Shown in pieces: positions 48,521-59,014 of a DNA stretch of 64,000 nucleotides. The position numbers and the translations under genes were made by a program. The notes beneath the pieces were generated by a model. It was not told the origin of the DNA and ran no database searches. It saw only the letters and a list, made by a program, of their open reading frames with translations. Source of the stretch: Iris pallida (Eukaryota; Streptophyta; Magnoliopsida; Asparagales; Iridaceae); assembly GCA_029216955.1 (NCBI GenBank), contig JANAVB010015600.1:33863832-33927831 (forward strand), read 5' to 3'. Each line of letters starts with the position of its first letter. The first letter of the stretch is position 1.

Positions 48521-48831
48521 GGGACACGTGTCATAAAGCCAATCAATTTTCCAGATTTACTGCAATCAAAGATTGGGTCAGATCCCAATAATCTGGAACA
48601 CGTGGCAGGAGAATAAATTAAATTTATTCATTCAGATTCGCAGACATCATCAAATCATCACCACGGAGATTTATTCCAATCAGCATTAATTACTGATAGG
48701 ATTTGGTATAATCTACACTAAATGGCCCAGATTTATCACGCTCAAGATTAATGGCCCAGATTGATCGATCGACAGGCCGCCGCCACTTTGAGGGGTAATC
48801 ATTGTGAACCCTAATGAGGTCCCTCCATTCC

Positions 48832-48838
48832 TATAAAT
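48832..48838 (+). promoter_or_regulatory. TATA box of F 5' LTR
   Basis: TATAAAT within CCATTCCTATAAATAGCAGG, a strong plant TATA context. It lies ~385 bp before the LTR end, so transcription likely begins near 48865 and R-U5 would be ~350 bp. Confidence 0.75.
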
Positions 48839-49221
48839 AGCAGGGTGCCATTCCCTTGCAAGATAGACGCACACACAGAGCACATATACATACAGAGAAA
48901 GACTTTTTCGAGATCAAAGAGCACCAGAATACTTAGAGAGAAGAAGCAGAGAGGGAGTAAAGAGAGCATTTCTTCCAACGCCAAAGAATCTTCCGGAGCC
49001 AAGGCTGCATACCGATCGTCCAAGGAGTAAGGCAAAGCTGCCGTCGCTTTCCCAAGCCTCTATCGTCACCCCCCAGAATCTAAAATAAATAATTGTACTT
49101 AGACTGCTGTACCTAGGTTTTCGTCCCTAGGCTTTCTTTGTACAAGCGAGTTTGTAACGTGAAGTAAAAGTCCAGTCCTCCGATAATTGTTCTGCTCTTT
49201 TATATTTTATGGCAAACACGA

Positions 49222-49240
49222 TGGCGACTCTGCTGGGGAC
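49222..49240 (+). promoter_or_regulatory. Primer-binding site of element F (tRNA-Arg)
   Basis: TGGCGACTCTGCTGGGGAC closely matches the complement of the 3' end of plant tRNA-Arg ending ...CCCCAGTGGAGTCG-CCA. Arginine-tRNA priming is usual for Tat/Ogre elements. The preceding A makes an ATG that overlaps the site. Confidence 0.8.
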
Positions 49241-49667
49241 AAACTTCTCCACGGCTGAGGAGTTGGTGACGCAGTCGGATGCAGCCAAGCTTGGCTCCAC
49301 GCAACAGAAGATGGTCGTCCGTTTCAACCAACAAGCGTTTGAAGAGATGCTCTCTGAATGAAGTGCTGGCCCGATCCAGAAGCGAACCCGCACAAAGAAA
49401 GCTCGCTGCGAGTGGAGGCCAAAATCGTTTGCTCCTCCACAAGCTCTGGACGGGGTACTCTCTGCTACCCAAGACGGCGAGGGCGATTTTCATACGGCTC
49501 CACTTCGAGCCGTAGGGAACTATGCTGTCCCCAAGTCCGACAGAGGAAAGTACTACGATGCTGGACTTGCAGGGACAAAGAGCGACTCTATGCACCCCCA
49601 AGAAGAAGCCGAGCACTCCTGTGGCCAAATCTGTCAAACACATGCAGGAGGCTCATGCGGGTGGATC

Positions 49668-49795
49668 TACCGGCCGCATGAAGAAAATCCATACGACCAG
49701 ATCATCCAGTCGCATAAAGAAGACTCATGCGGCTGAGACTCCCAGCCGCATGAAGAAAGCCTATGCGGCTACGTCTGCCAGCCGCATACGGACCA
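49668..49795 (+). repeat. 36-bp coding minisatellite built from GCCGCAT...ATGCGGC
   Basis: Three to four units of 36 bp: GCCGCATGAAGAAA...CATGCGGCT and spacer. In one frame each unit encodes a 12-residue basic repeat of the form SRMKKAYAATSA. Each unit carries both orientations of the 7-mer, so each can fold on itself. Confidence 0.85.
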
Positions 49796-49894
49796 ACGAT
49801 GACAGCTGCATGACGCCTACTCCACGCGGCTCTTTCTTCGACCGCCTCTCGTACGGTCCTGATCTCTTGTGCTCACTTAGACTCTTCCTACTAT

Positions 49895-51820
49895 GTGCCC
49901 TTACGTACTAGAGCGAAGAAGTCTAAAGCAGCGCGAGCCTGGCGAGTTCGGTCCGCTGATCTGACCTCTGACCATCCGAGCGTTCCGCATACTGCTACGC
50001 GGGCCTCGGATAGGAAGTTGTACAGAACCACTCGAGTCCAGCTCCCGACGGCAGACGGACAGAGAGGTTCGCAAAAGTCTTCCAAAATCCCGGAAGCAAT
50101 CATGGTCGGTCCAGACCCATCTTACTTGCGTGAGGCCATCCTCCACAAACGCAAGGAAAGAGAAGATGTATCTGGGTGCAAAGAGTCCTCCCACGGACGT
50201 CACTGCACCCATGTCATCGTCAACTGCTGCTGCAACAGCGCGACGGTGCGAGAAGACCGGCAGTCTGTCTTTCAAAGACTGCAACAGCTATCTTCAGAAG
50301 ACGAGGCACTACCCGTCATCTCCTGCAACTCTGCTCGGAAAGTCCCCGCTGATGGAAGGGGGAAGAAGACAAATGTTCCTAGCCCGAAGATTTCAACCAC
50401 TGCAACTAAAAGACTGTCGTCCAAGCGGGTGCCCACCACCGGAGTTTTCCAAGGTACTCGCTCTAAGACGAAATCTGCTACAGTAGGAGATTCGTCGTCC
50501 ATAACGCAAGGGGTTGCTGGGGCTGGGGGTAGCACCCCTCCGAGCCTCCACAGTAATCCGATGTTCCGAGAAGACGAGCCGGGGGAGACAACTCTCCCAT
50601 CGGATACAACAAACCTCGACGTCCCCGAGGACGTCCACAACTCCCAAGACGAGGCAAACTCAGAAACTGGAGGTATTGTTCCTTCCGAGTCTGAATCAGA
50701 AGGGAACATACCCACATACCCCGATGACTTCTCACTACAGGGGTACGATTCGGAGGGCGCTTCCTCCACTGCTCCGTCTATCTCTTCTCATGTGAAGACG
50801 GTATTCATGACAGACAGCAACCAAGGTGGTTCCAGTGATCGCCAACGCATCGACACTCTAGAGGCCATACTACATGCCTTGGTCAAGTCTGTAGACGAGA
50901 TCAAAGTGGCCCTCCCAACTCTCCAAGGAAGGACGCCTGGCCAAACAAGTACGGGTCCCACGGTCAATGCGGACTCGAACTCAGCGGCACCGAACCCGGG
51001 CAACAGTCCTCCCGAAGTAACGGCCCTCACCACTGTGGATGAGGCCTGCGAAGCGAGAAGAGAGGTCCAAGAACTCCGAGCCATGTTCCACGCTCGAGAA
51101 AACTCTCAAGACCTTAGAATACGGCAACCATACCCTGCTGCATGGAGGGATGTTCCATTCCCACCAAGATATAAGCCGTTCAATATCAATCCTTATGATG
51201 GCAAGACCTCAGCAAGTCGGTACATCACTTACTTCGAGGTCACCACCGACCATCTGCCCCATGACGATGCCATTCTCATACGATTATTCATCGGGGCATT
51301 GGAAGGAGTCGCCTTCGACTGGTATCGCAATCTGCCGGACAACTGCATCCATTCCTTCGCCGGCTTCAAGCGCATGTTCTTGGAGAGATTCTACGAAGTA
51401 GGGCAGGACATCACCATGTCCACCCTCATGGACGTCATCCAAGGAGAGAAAGAGCTGACAAGGAACTACATCGAGCGGTTCCACCAAACCGCCATGAAGT
51501 TGCCCTCTGGAAATCCGGATTCCTCCTTGATTAAAATTTGCCAAAAGAGACTGCTTCCAACAATCAGTCTCTGGATGGGCGAAAGTCAATTTAAGGATTG
51601 GAAGACGTTCATCATCAGTGCCACAAGCGCCGAAGAACGATTGAAGAAGACTCGCCAACTGGGATTGCACATCTCGGACGGAGAGAACAAGGGCAAGCGT
51701 CCCAACAACGACAATGGGGGTAGCCCCTCCAACAATCGGGACAGCAGGGGAAAGCAGGCTATGGTGGCCGATACAGCACAGAAATCTGAGCCAAAGCCAG
51801 CAGACAAACAATGGCCGTAA
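49895..51820 (+). CDS. Element F gag
   Basis: Open for 641 codons. After a long low-complexity, serine- and threonine-rich N-terminal half (residues ~1-380), the retrotransposon gag domain begins near residue 425 (FNINPYDGKTSASRYITYFE) and continues through FIGALEGVAFDWYRNLPDN, FKRMFLERF and IEKELTRNYIERFHQT-like wording to about residue 590. No CCHC knuckle is seen, as in other Tat gags. It ends in ADKQWP at a TAA (51818-51820), beyond which the same frame continues into the protease region, so gag and protease were probably one frame and this stop is a lesion or a readthrough site. Confidence 0.85.
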   Translation: MPLRTRAKKSKAARAWRVRSADLTSDHPSVPHTATRASDRKLYRTTRVQLPTADGQRGSQKSSKIPEAIMVGPDPSYLREAILHKRKEREDVSGCKESSHGRHCTHVIVNCCCNSATVREDRQSVFQRLQQLSSEDEALPVISCNSARKVPADGRGKKTNVPSPKISTTATKRLSSKRVPTTGVFQGTRSKTKSATVGDSSSITQGVAGAGGSTPPSLHSNPMFREDEPGETTLPSDTTNLDVPEDVHNSQDEANSETGGIVPSESESEGNIPTYPDDFSLQGYDSEGASSTAPSISSHVKTVFMTDSNQGGSSDRQRIDTLEAILHALVKSVDEIKVALPTLQGRTPGQTSTGPTVNADSNSAAPNPGNSPPEVTALTTVDEACEARREVQELRAMFHARENSQDLRIRQPYPAAWRDVPFPPRYKPFNINPYDGKTSASRYITYFEVTTDHLPHDDAILIRLFIGALEGVAFDWYRNLPDNCIHSFAGFKRMFLERFYEVGQDITMSTLMDVIQGEKELTRNYIERFHQTAMKLPSGNPDSSLIKICQKRLLPTISLWMGESQFKDWKTFIISATSAEERLKKTRQLGLHISDGENKGKRPNNDNGGSPSNNRDSRGKQAMVADTAQKSEPKPADKQWP

Positions 51821-53713
51821 ATCACTTACTCCTTCGAAGACGGTCACGTCAAGCCCATCTTGGACATGCTCATACAAGGAGACAGAATCCAGCTTCCTCC
51901 ACCAAGACGGGAACCGCGGCCGACAGAGATGGAGAACCCAAAGTACTGCCATTATTACCACTACGTCCACCATGCTATACACGACTGCTACCAGCTAAAA
52001 CGGTACATCCAAAACCTCATCGATTCGAATGCTCTGGCTATCGATTTCGAAGAGGTAACCGTGGCAGCCAACATGGTGTCAGTACAATTCGACAGCTTCA
52101 CTCCAACGGAAACTCAAGACGGGGTGGACCCCATCCCTTTGGCAACAATAGAGATCGCTAATCTTTCTCCTCTCCGAGATCAGACCGCTGGTCTAGTGCC
52201 GCTCACCACATCACGAGGAGAGGTCATGTGGATCCATCCAAACTTGGTATCGGAAGTGACTCGGCCCATATCGTCTTCTACCTGCAAGAAGAAGAGTGGA
52301 AAAATCAGGTCCTGCCGTACAATCTCGGCAGACATCGAAGAAGCTACAGCCGTCGTCACACGGTCTGGGGCGCAATCTCAACCTGTGGTTGACAATCCAG
52401 CTGAAGATCATCAACCCACTACAACTGATGCTCCGGGACCGGCTCAGCCTCCGATGACCGACAAGCCTAGGCCGAGGGAGACTCGCTTTGATAAATCCCT
52501 CCGAAAAGAGGCATCACAAGGGCTGGAGAAGCCCTACAACTTCGACATCTTAGCACAATTGGTCAACACACCGGCCAAGTTGTCATTATACGAGCTTCTG
52601 AGACTCTCCAAGGATGTTCGTGCGGCTTTGAGCGATGCACTCCAAAATGCCGACACGTACCTCGCTCAGGTCAACCTCACAGGAGAGATCCCGCCTGCAG
52701 ATCTCCAAGACAGTGCCTGTACGGGAGCAATGCCTAACATCGTCTTCACTCCGCAGGACATGCTCATCAAAACCAACCTGCACGATCGCCCGCTATACTA
52801 CACTGGATACATCGGCGACGTAAAGGTGGATCGGATGCACATTGATCCTGGCTCTTCTATAAGCATTATCCCGAAGGGTCTGCTACATCATCTCCGCATC
52901 CCAATGTATCGCCTGACGCCTACAAGCACCGCCATCAGCGGTTTCAATTCGGACAAGAGCTACCCAATTGGGAAGATTTGTCTGAAGTGTCAAATTGGCG
53001 ACCTCCAATCCGAAGTCACCTGCTACGTCATAGATGCAGACACTTCTTACAACATCCTCTTGGGACGTCCATGGATACACGATTATATGATCGTGCCTTC
53101 CATGCTGCACCAATGCTTCAAATATGTCGACAAATACGGCTTCGTGAGGACGGAATTTGCTGATATCAATCCTTTCAAAGGGGTCGAATCCTACTACTCA
53201 GACTCCTTCCTGTACGAAAAGTCGAAGAAGCGTCTTGGATAAGGAGATGTACAAGCTAGTATAGAGACAATCGCAGGATCAGAAGAGCCTCTGACGAGCC
53301 ACCTCCAAGCTCGCAAACCTGACAAGTCTGCACCCCTTACCGCCACTCTGCGTAAGGACGCAATCAGCCTCTCGGCACAAGAAGAGCAGATGATAATTCG
53401 GCTGCCAAGGTCTGGCCAAGTGCCAAGACCCACAACGGAGCCACTGACAATTAGGCTGCCGAGAGCCGGCCAGTCTCAAACGGAGAAGCTCAATCCTTCC
53501 GACAAGTCAATGACGATACGCCTTCCCAAGAAGGGTCGTCACCCCGATGCAAGGCCTGGAACTTCTAGCGAACCAACCACTCCCCGCCCAGCATTGAGTG
53601 CCAAGCTGGGGGTCGCTAGTTTGCCAACAACTCCACGCTCTGCTCCACCAGCTGAACCTCTGACGATCAAGCTGCCCAGGTCGTCCTCTCAGTCTTCGTT
53701 TATACAGGGGTAG
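51821..53713 (+). pseudogene. Element F protease region, two stops
   Basis: Same frame as gag. It begins ITYSFEDGHVKPILDM and includes ENPKYCHYYHYVHH, a Cys/His stretch found before Tat proteases. Near 52845 IDPGSSISIIP carries the aspartic-protease box in a slightly altered form (DPGSS), followed by CYVIDADTSYNILLGRPWIHD. A TAA at 53240-53242 interrupts it. The frame then resumes as a low-complexity proline/arginine linker (repeats of MTIRLPRSGQ type) to 53713. Role: cleavage of the polyprotein. Confidence 0.82.
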
Positions 53714-54135
53714 CTGAAGAGGAACCGGAGCTAGCCAAGTATGTGGCTGCCCACACTGATGTTCCCTTCGCAGATGATGTAATCCTTCTAGAAAAGATAC
53801 CTTACTTCATCAATAACGGGCTATTTTTGAACTACCTCGAGCTTAATAAGCTCTGTACGATGTATGCTATGGAACACGGTATAGGCACTCACCTCCACAC
53901 ACAGGTGACAAATGTGCACACCCCAATCCAGCTTACTCCAGCAGAAGACGCTTATTGCATAATCGAGGGAGGGGACCACCCAATCATCTTCGGCCGGAAG
54001 GATGACCCTCATCCCTTCACCATAGAAAAAGTCGACCTTGGATCAGATGCCGGGAGACTGCCTCTGTATCTTTATAGCCCCCAATCTAAATATCTCATGC
54101 AAAAATAGGGGTATGATCTGGAGACTACGCCAGGC
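53714..54135 (+). pseudogene. Element F protease-to-RT linker, frame-shifted
   Basis: The reading switches frame near 53690 (protein continues VFVYTGVAEEEPELAKYV). The segment 53743-54108 is conserved-looking but lacks a named domain (IPYFINNGLFLNYLELNKLC, DHPIIFGRKDDPHPF). A TAG at 54106-54108 ends it, where the frame would run straight into the RT part. A missing base or a splice site could explain the switch; no GT-AG pair of workable size is evident. Confidence 0.65.
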
Positions 54136-55662
54136 TTGAACTACGGCACGGGGCGACGATTACCTTTGAAGCCACCGGTCCCAGCAGGCAAACCACGGGA
54201 CTACTATAGCAAGACTCGATGTGGATTAGGGTATGTAACACCCACGACGACCCCTGAAAGTTCAGATAAAGAATGTGACTGGCATTCACATTCGACCGGG
54301 TCACCAACTTCTGACTCTGATACCAGCATCGAAGATGTATTCAGACAAGTCTTGTCAGTCAACATGGCATTCGTCGACGCTTATGAAGAAGACAAAGACA
54401 TCCCCGAAATCCTCGAGCTAAAGCCGTGGGCCCAGCAGTTGGATGCGGAATGGGAAAAGCGGTTCGAACTGAGGGAACCTCCTACTGAAGATGAGGTTAT
54501 CCAAGTCGACCTCGGCAGCGAGTCTTCTCCAAAACCAATCTTCGTCAGTAAAAGCTTAACAGACGAAGAGCGAGAATCACTGCTGGAACTTGTCAAAGAA
54601 TACATTGATGTGTTCACATGGAGCTATGAAGACATGCCGGGGTTAAATCCCGATATTGCTCTTCACAAGCTCAACATTCGGCCAGACGCAAAGCCAGTCA
54701 AGCAACAACAGCGACGCTTCCGCCCAGGCATCATGGATGCGATCGAAACCGAAGTCAATAAACTGATAGCCAGCGGCTTCATTCGTAAGGAACAACATCC
54801 CGATTGGGTCGCCAATATAGTACCCGTCCTCAAGAAGAATGGGAAGATTCGAATCTGTATCGACTTTCGCAATCTGAACGAAGCATGCCCCAAAGATAAA
54901 TTCCCCCTCCCTATCACGGACATCATGATTGACAATACCTGCGACTTTGAATGTATGTCATTCATGGATGGCTTCTCGGGGTACAACCAAATCAAGATGT
55001 CTCCTGACGACGAAAAGCACACATCATTTCGAACACCGATTGACACGTATTGCTACACAGTCGTGCCTTTCGGTTTAAAGAATACTGGTGCCACATATCA
55101 AAGAGCCATGAGTATCATCTTCAGGGACCACTTACGCAAGACGGTGGAGTACTATGTTGATGATATCACCGTCAAGAGTCGCTGTAAGGGAGACCATCTG
55201 CAGGATCTGAGGACGGTATTCGACCTGATACGAGCGTACAATTTAAAAATGAACCCTACGAAGTCCTTCTTGGGCGTATCCAGCGGGAAGTTCTTGGGTT
55301 TCATCATCACCGCCTAGGGTATCCATGTAGACCCTGAGAAGACAAAGGCAATTATGGAGATGGGTCCACCGAGAAATCTTTGCGAACTCAGAGGCCTTCA
55401 AGGGAGGCTAGCGTACATCAGGAGGTTCATTTCTAACCTCTTCGGGCGATGTCGGCCATTCACCCACCTCATGAAGAAAGGTGTCTCGTTCATATGGGAC
55501 GAAGAATGCCAGCGGGCCTTCGACAGCTTTAAAGAATATTTGTCGAATCCTCCAGTCCTGGTGGCCCCGGTTGCTGGAAAACTATTCCTGCTCTACGTAC
55601 GAGCAATGGAGCATTCTCTCGGAACCCTACTGGCACAAAACAACGATGCAGGCCATGAATAA
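54136..55662 (+). pseudogene. Element F reverse transcriptase, one internal stop
   Basis: Same frame across 54136-55662 except a TAG at 55315-55317. Motifs: KLNIRPDAKPVKQQQRRF, WVANIVPVLKKNGKIRICIDFRNLN, CPKDKFPLP, FMDGFSGYNQIKM (first catalytic Asp), VVPFGLKNTGATYQR, and active-site YYVDDI, which is intact. The thumb and connection region GIHVDPEKTKAI, LQGRLAYIRRFISN follows the stop. It ends at TAA 55660-55662, where the family has glutamine (HEQAIYYLSR), so CAA became TAA. Confidence 0.93.
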
Positions 55663-55683
55663 GCCATATATTACCTCAGCCGA

Positions 55684-56679
55684 ATGATGATTGGGCCAGA
55701 GCACCGATACACCACTGTGGAGAAGGAATGCCTTGCCCTAGTGTTCGCCATTCAGAAGACACGGCACTATATCACCGGACAAACGATACATGTGATCTCA
55801 CGAGTCAACTCTCTCAGGGTTCTCATGACTAAACCAAGGGCACTCAGCTCTCGTCTCGCTACATGGGCGATATTGCTATCCCCCTACCATATGATCTTCG
55901 TCCCACAAAAGGCGGTCAAAGTTCAAGCCCTGGCAGACTTTTTGGCAGCCCACCCGGGCTCGGAGTCATCCAGGATATATGAAGAGATCCCAGATGAGGT
56001 CGCCAACTCGTATGCAACCTCTCACGATGATATATGGCGAATGTTCTTCGACGGCGCTTCGAGAACTGGACCTAAGGGCAACATCGTCGTCGGAGTCGGG
56101 GTGGTGCTGGTTTCTCCTACCGGATTGGTGATCAACCGTGCTTACTCTCTCACAGAACCCTGCTCTAACAATATGGCCGAGTATAACGCTCTGGTCATTG
56201 GCCTCCAACTTGCAAAGGAGCTGGGGGTAGAATACCTTGAAGCATACGGCAATTCCCAGTTAATCGTCAATCAGATCCGGGGCTCATACGAAGTTCGCCA
56301 CGAAGACATGATCCCCTATCACCAAATAGCGATCGACATCATCTCGTCGTTCGAGGGGTTCTTTATCGAACATGTCCCCAGACTCCGAAATATCGAAGCC
56401 GATGCCTTAGCAGGCCTGGCCGCTTCCCTAGCAGTGCCGAATCATACCCATCAATTGGTAGATGTGATAGGCCACGAGCTGGTCTTCCCCAAGAACAATG
56501 TTCAATTCGTGGCAAGTTATTCTGCTCAGGCGATTGATGATGCCCCAGATTGGAGACAACCATTCATCGACTTCGTCGTCTATGATATCCTGCCCGAGAA
56601 CCCAAAGGAAGCCACTTCCATCAGACGACGTTCCCTCAGATTCTTCTACGATACAGAGACGAAAATGCTGTATCGATGA
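55684..56679 (+). pseudogene. Element F RNase H regions (retroviral remnant plus archaeal-type)
   Basis: The first part (residues 1-90: RYTTVEKECLALVFAIQKTRHYI, WAILLSPYHMIFVPQKAVKVQALADFLA) is the degenerate retroviral-type RNase H. The second (from residue 118) is the archaeal-type domain: FFDGAS (Asp123), MAEYNAL (Glu166), YGNSQLIV where Asp190 is replaced by Asn (codon AAT at 56251-56253), and EADALAGLA (Asp240). Loss of one catalytic Asp should cripple this nuclease. It ends at TGA 56677-56679, where arginine is usual (CGA-to-TGA). The double RNase H is a Tat hallmark. Confidence 0.92.
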
Positions 56680-56694
56680 TCCTACGATGGATTA

Positions 56695-57807
56695 TTGCTT
56701 CGGTGTCTGTCAAACGCAGAAGCCAAAGAGGCCGTACGAGAAGCGTATGACGGTGTCTGCGGGGCCCATCAGCCTGGTCCTAAATTGCAAGACCGTCTTT
56801 GCCGAATGGGCTACTACTGGCCCACGATGGTAGCGGATGCGACAGACTACGCAAGAAGGTGCAAAGCCTGCCAAGTCCATGCGGACTTCATTCACCAGCC
56901 ATCCGAATTTCTACATCCGACAGTGGCATCCTGGCCCTTCGAAGCATGGAGGATGGATATCATTGGTCCAATTACTCCACCTTCCTCCCGTGGACATCTC
57001 TTCATACTTGCGATCACGGATTACTTCTCCAAATGGGCAGAAGCTGTTCCACTCGCTGAAGTAAAGACTTCAAACGTAATCAGCTTCCTCAAGCATCACG
57101 TCATCTATCGCTTTGGACTGCCCCGAAGGATCATCCATGATAATGGTCCGCAGTTTGTAAGCCACACTTTTTATCGGTTCTGCGATAAACATCGCATCCA
57201 GAATATTGCTTCGACACCATACAACCCAGCAGCAAACGGGTTGGCAGAGGCATTCAATAAAACAATCATCAAACTCCTCAAGAAGTTTGTCTCTTCCAAC
57301 AAACGTGACTGGAACGAGAAGCTCGGTGAATGTTTATGGGCATACCGTACTACAGTCCGAACAGCCACCGAGAACACACCATTCTCCTTGGTATACGGGA
57401 ATGAGGCAGTTCTCCCATTAGAGGCTCAAATACCCTCACTCCGCGTTGCCCTCACTTATCAATTGACGACGGATGATAACTACCGACGCCGACTACAAGA
57501 GTTGGAGGCCTTAGATGAAAAGCGCCTCCTGGCTCGACAAAGGATCGAGCTATACCAAGCACGCATCTCTGGAGCCTTCAACAAGAAGGTCAAAATCAGG
57601 ACATTCCAAGTGGACGATCTTGTTCTGGCAGTCCGGAGGCCGATGGTCATGACTCACAAGACCGTCGGCAAGTTCCAGCCCAAATGGGAAGGTCCATTTA
57701 TCATCGAGGCCGTATTCTCCAACGGTGCTTACCGTCCCGCCAAGCAAAATGGAGACTTGCTCATGTTGCCCGTCAACGGCAAGTTCCTGAAGAAATACTA
57801 TGTCTAG
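56695..57807 (+). CDS. Element F integrase, complete frame
   Basis: Same frame as the RNase H part after its stop. The HHCC zinc region (GAHQPGPKL...CKACQ, residues 24-60) is intact. The core triad is Asp88 (WRMDIIGP), Asp149 (IIHDNGPQF) and Glu185 (NGLAEAFNK), with 35 residues between the last two. The C-terminal end KWEGPFIIEAVFSNGAY is the usual gypsy integrase end; no chromodomain follows. It ends 57807, a few bases before the tandem-repeat region. It inserts the cDNA into host DNA. Confidence 0.92.
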   Translation: MLRCLSNAEAKEAVREAYDGVCGAHQPGPKLQDRLCRMGYYWPTMVADATDYARRCKACQVHADFIHQPSEFLHPTVASWPFEAWRMDIIGPITPPSSRGHLFILAITDYFSKWAEAVPLAEVKTSNVISFLKHHVIYRFGLPRRIIHDNGPQFVSHTFYRFCDKHRIQNIASTPYNPAANGLAEAFNKTIIKLLKKFVSSNKRDWNEKLGECLWAYRTTVRTATENTPFSLVYGNEAVLPLEAQIPSLRVALTYQLTTDDNYRRRLQELEALDEKRLLARQRIELYQARISGAFNKKVKIRTFQVDDLVLAVRRPMVMTHKTVGKFQPKWEGPFIIEAVFSNGAYRPAKQNGDLLMLPVNGKFLKKYYV

Positions 57808-57810
57808 ACG

Positions 57811-58640
57811 ATAATTTTCCAAATTTTTGAGTCACGTGCCCGCTGGTACCACTGAACTCATCCTTACAATTTTCCAGATCATTGAGTCATGTACCCTCTC
57901 GTGCCACTGAACTCACTTTCACAATATCGAGTCATGTACCCTCTCGTGCCACTGAACTCACACTTTCACAATATTGAGTCATGTACCCGCTGGTGCCTCT
58001 GAACTCACATCCCGGTCACTCTTTCAGATAGTAAGTCATGTATGATCATACCTCTGAACTTTCTTCCTGGAAGAGATCCTCCCTCATGATCTAATACCCA
58101 CACTCCCGGTGCACAAAAAGGGTAATCGATCCACAAATTACCAAAATGGTCATGTCCTCATTACCTCTGAGTCGTTTCACTTCCGCCAAAAACAAATCAC
58201 CCCCTACATAGAACTTCCATGTCCTCATTACCTCTGAGTCGTTCTATGTACCCCCTCTTCATTGAGCCCACTCCTACCATGTCCTCATTACCTCTGAGTG
58301 GGAAGGCTCCGTAGAAGAAACCTTCATACTTGCCATGTCCTCATTACCTCTGAGTAAGTATGTCGATTCCCTTTCAACCTATTATCTGTACCCATGACCG
58401 GAGTACGACAAGGATAATAGGTCCACAAATGTCCTCTGTTGACCACAAATGTCCTCTGTTGACCACAAATATCCTCCGTGAATTCACTCCTGCCATGTCC
58501 TCATTACCTCTGAGCAGGAAGATTCTACGATAAAACCCTCATGCTTGCCATGTCCTCATAACCTCTGAGCAAATATGTCGGTTCTATTTCACCCTACTAT
58601 CTGTATCCTAAGCCAGGGTACACCAAGGATAATAGGCCCA
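57811..58640 (+). repeat. Hypervariable tandem-repeat 3' untranslated region of F
   Basis: Two repeat families in series. One (57828-58040) has four units of ~50-60 bp with GAGTCATGTACCCTCTCGTG and CCACTGAACTCA. The other (58150-58600) has six or more units with the 22-bp core CCATGTCCTCATTACCTCTG / AG, ~55-160 bp apart. AAATGTCCTCTGTTGACCAC is also locally repeated (58430-58480). Tat/Ogre elements are known to vary strongly here and to seed satellite DNA. Confidence 0.85.
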
Positions 58641-59014
58641 CAAATATCCTCTGCTAAGTTTCTTAGCACAAGCCCACCATCTCATCATGCCCCGGGAGCC
58701 CAGCTGCTCTACGGCATTCTTTTTCCCGATACCGAGAGCACCTATGACCACTTTGCCATGGCTGTTCCAGGTACCCTAACCAAACTTGTTATCCGTACCT
58801 AAAACCAAGGTATGCTATGGGTAACAGGTCCACAAATAAGTCCCCTAGACGGGGAAAACATCACCACAATATCACAGGTACAACAAGCAATACGAATGAA
58901 GGGTAGAATGGAAAGTACTCTTTATTTGAAGGAAGAAAAAAGCATTACATGTTTCGGGACCGCGTCCCTCTCAAAAAGAAAAAACATGAACAAAACACAA
59001 GAAGAAAAGGCCGA
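58641..59014. other. Spacer between F 3' UTR repeats and the antisense gene
   Basis: No coding domain. AT- and A-rich sequence near 58915-59010 (for example AAGGAAGAAAAAAGCATTAC) would be the 3' untranslated region of the minus-strand gene. Confidence 0.45.

Larger units (their letters stand above)
47898..49218 (+). mobile_element. Element F 5' LTR
   Basis: The start is placed at TGTAGAAGTATGG, just where the acidic gene fragment ends, and the end at GGCAAACA, three bases before the primer site. It holds about 11 exact ATGCGGC motifs (47935-48515), a TATA box, a downstream R/U5-like region and an AATAAA-type signal near 49084-49092. The left boundary could be off by tens of bases. Confidence 0.7.
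49221..49894 (+). pseudogene. Element F leader / gag N-terminal region, frames broken
   Basis: An ATG at 49221 overlapping the primer site opens 46 codons (MATLLGTNFSTAEELV...) to a TGA at 49359-49361. The same frame then stays open for about another 120 codons. A different frame (49522-49911) encodes a lysine-rich segment with 12-residue repeats (SRMKKAYAATSA type). The main gag frame starts at 49895 in a third frame, overlapping that one by 17 bp. Either the functional gag began upstream and suffered frameshifts, or these are short leader ORFs. The basic repeats precede the gag region, as expected for a Tat gag N-terminus. Confidence 0.45.

Noticed and set aside
50272..50769. 165-codon minus-strand ORF opposite F gag
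   Set aside because: Lies within the gag frame with no domain; shadow reading.
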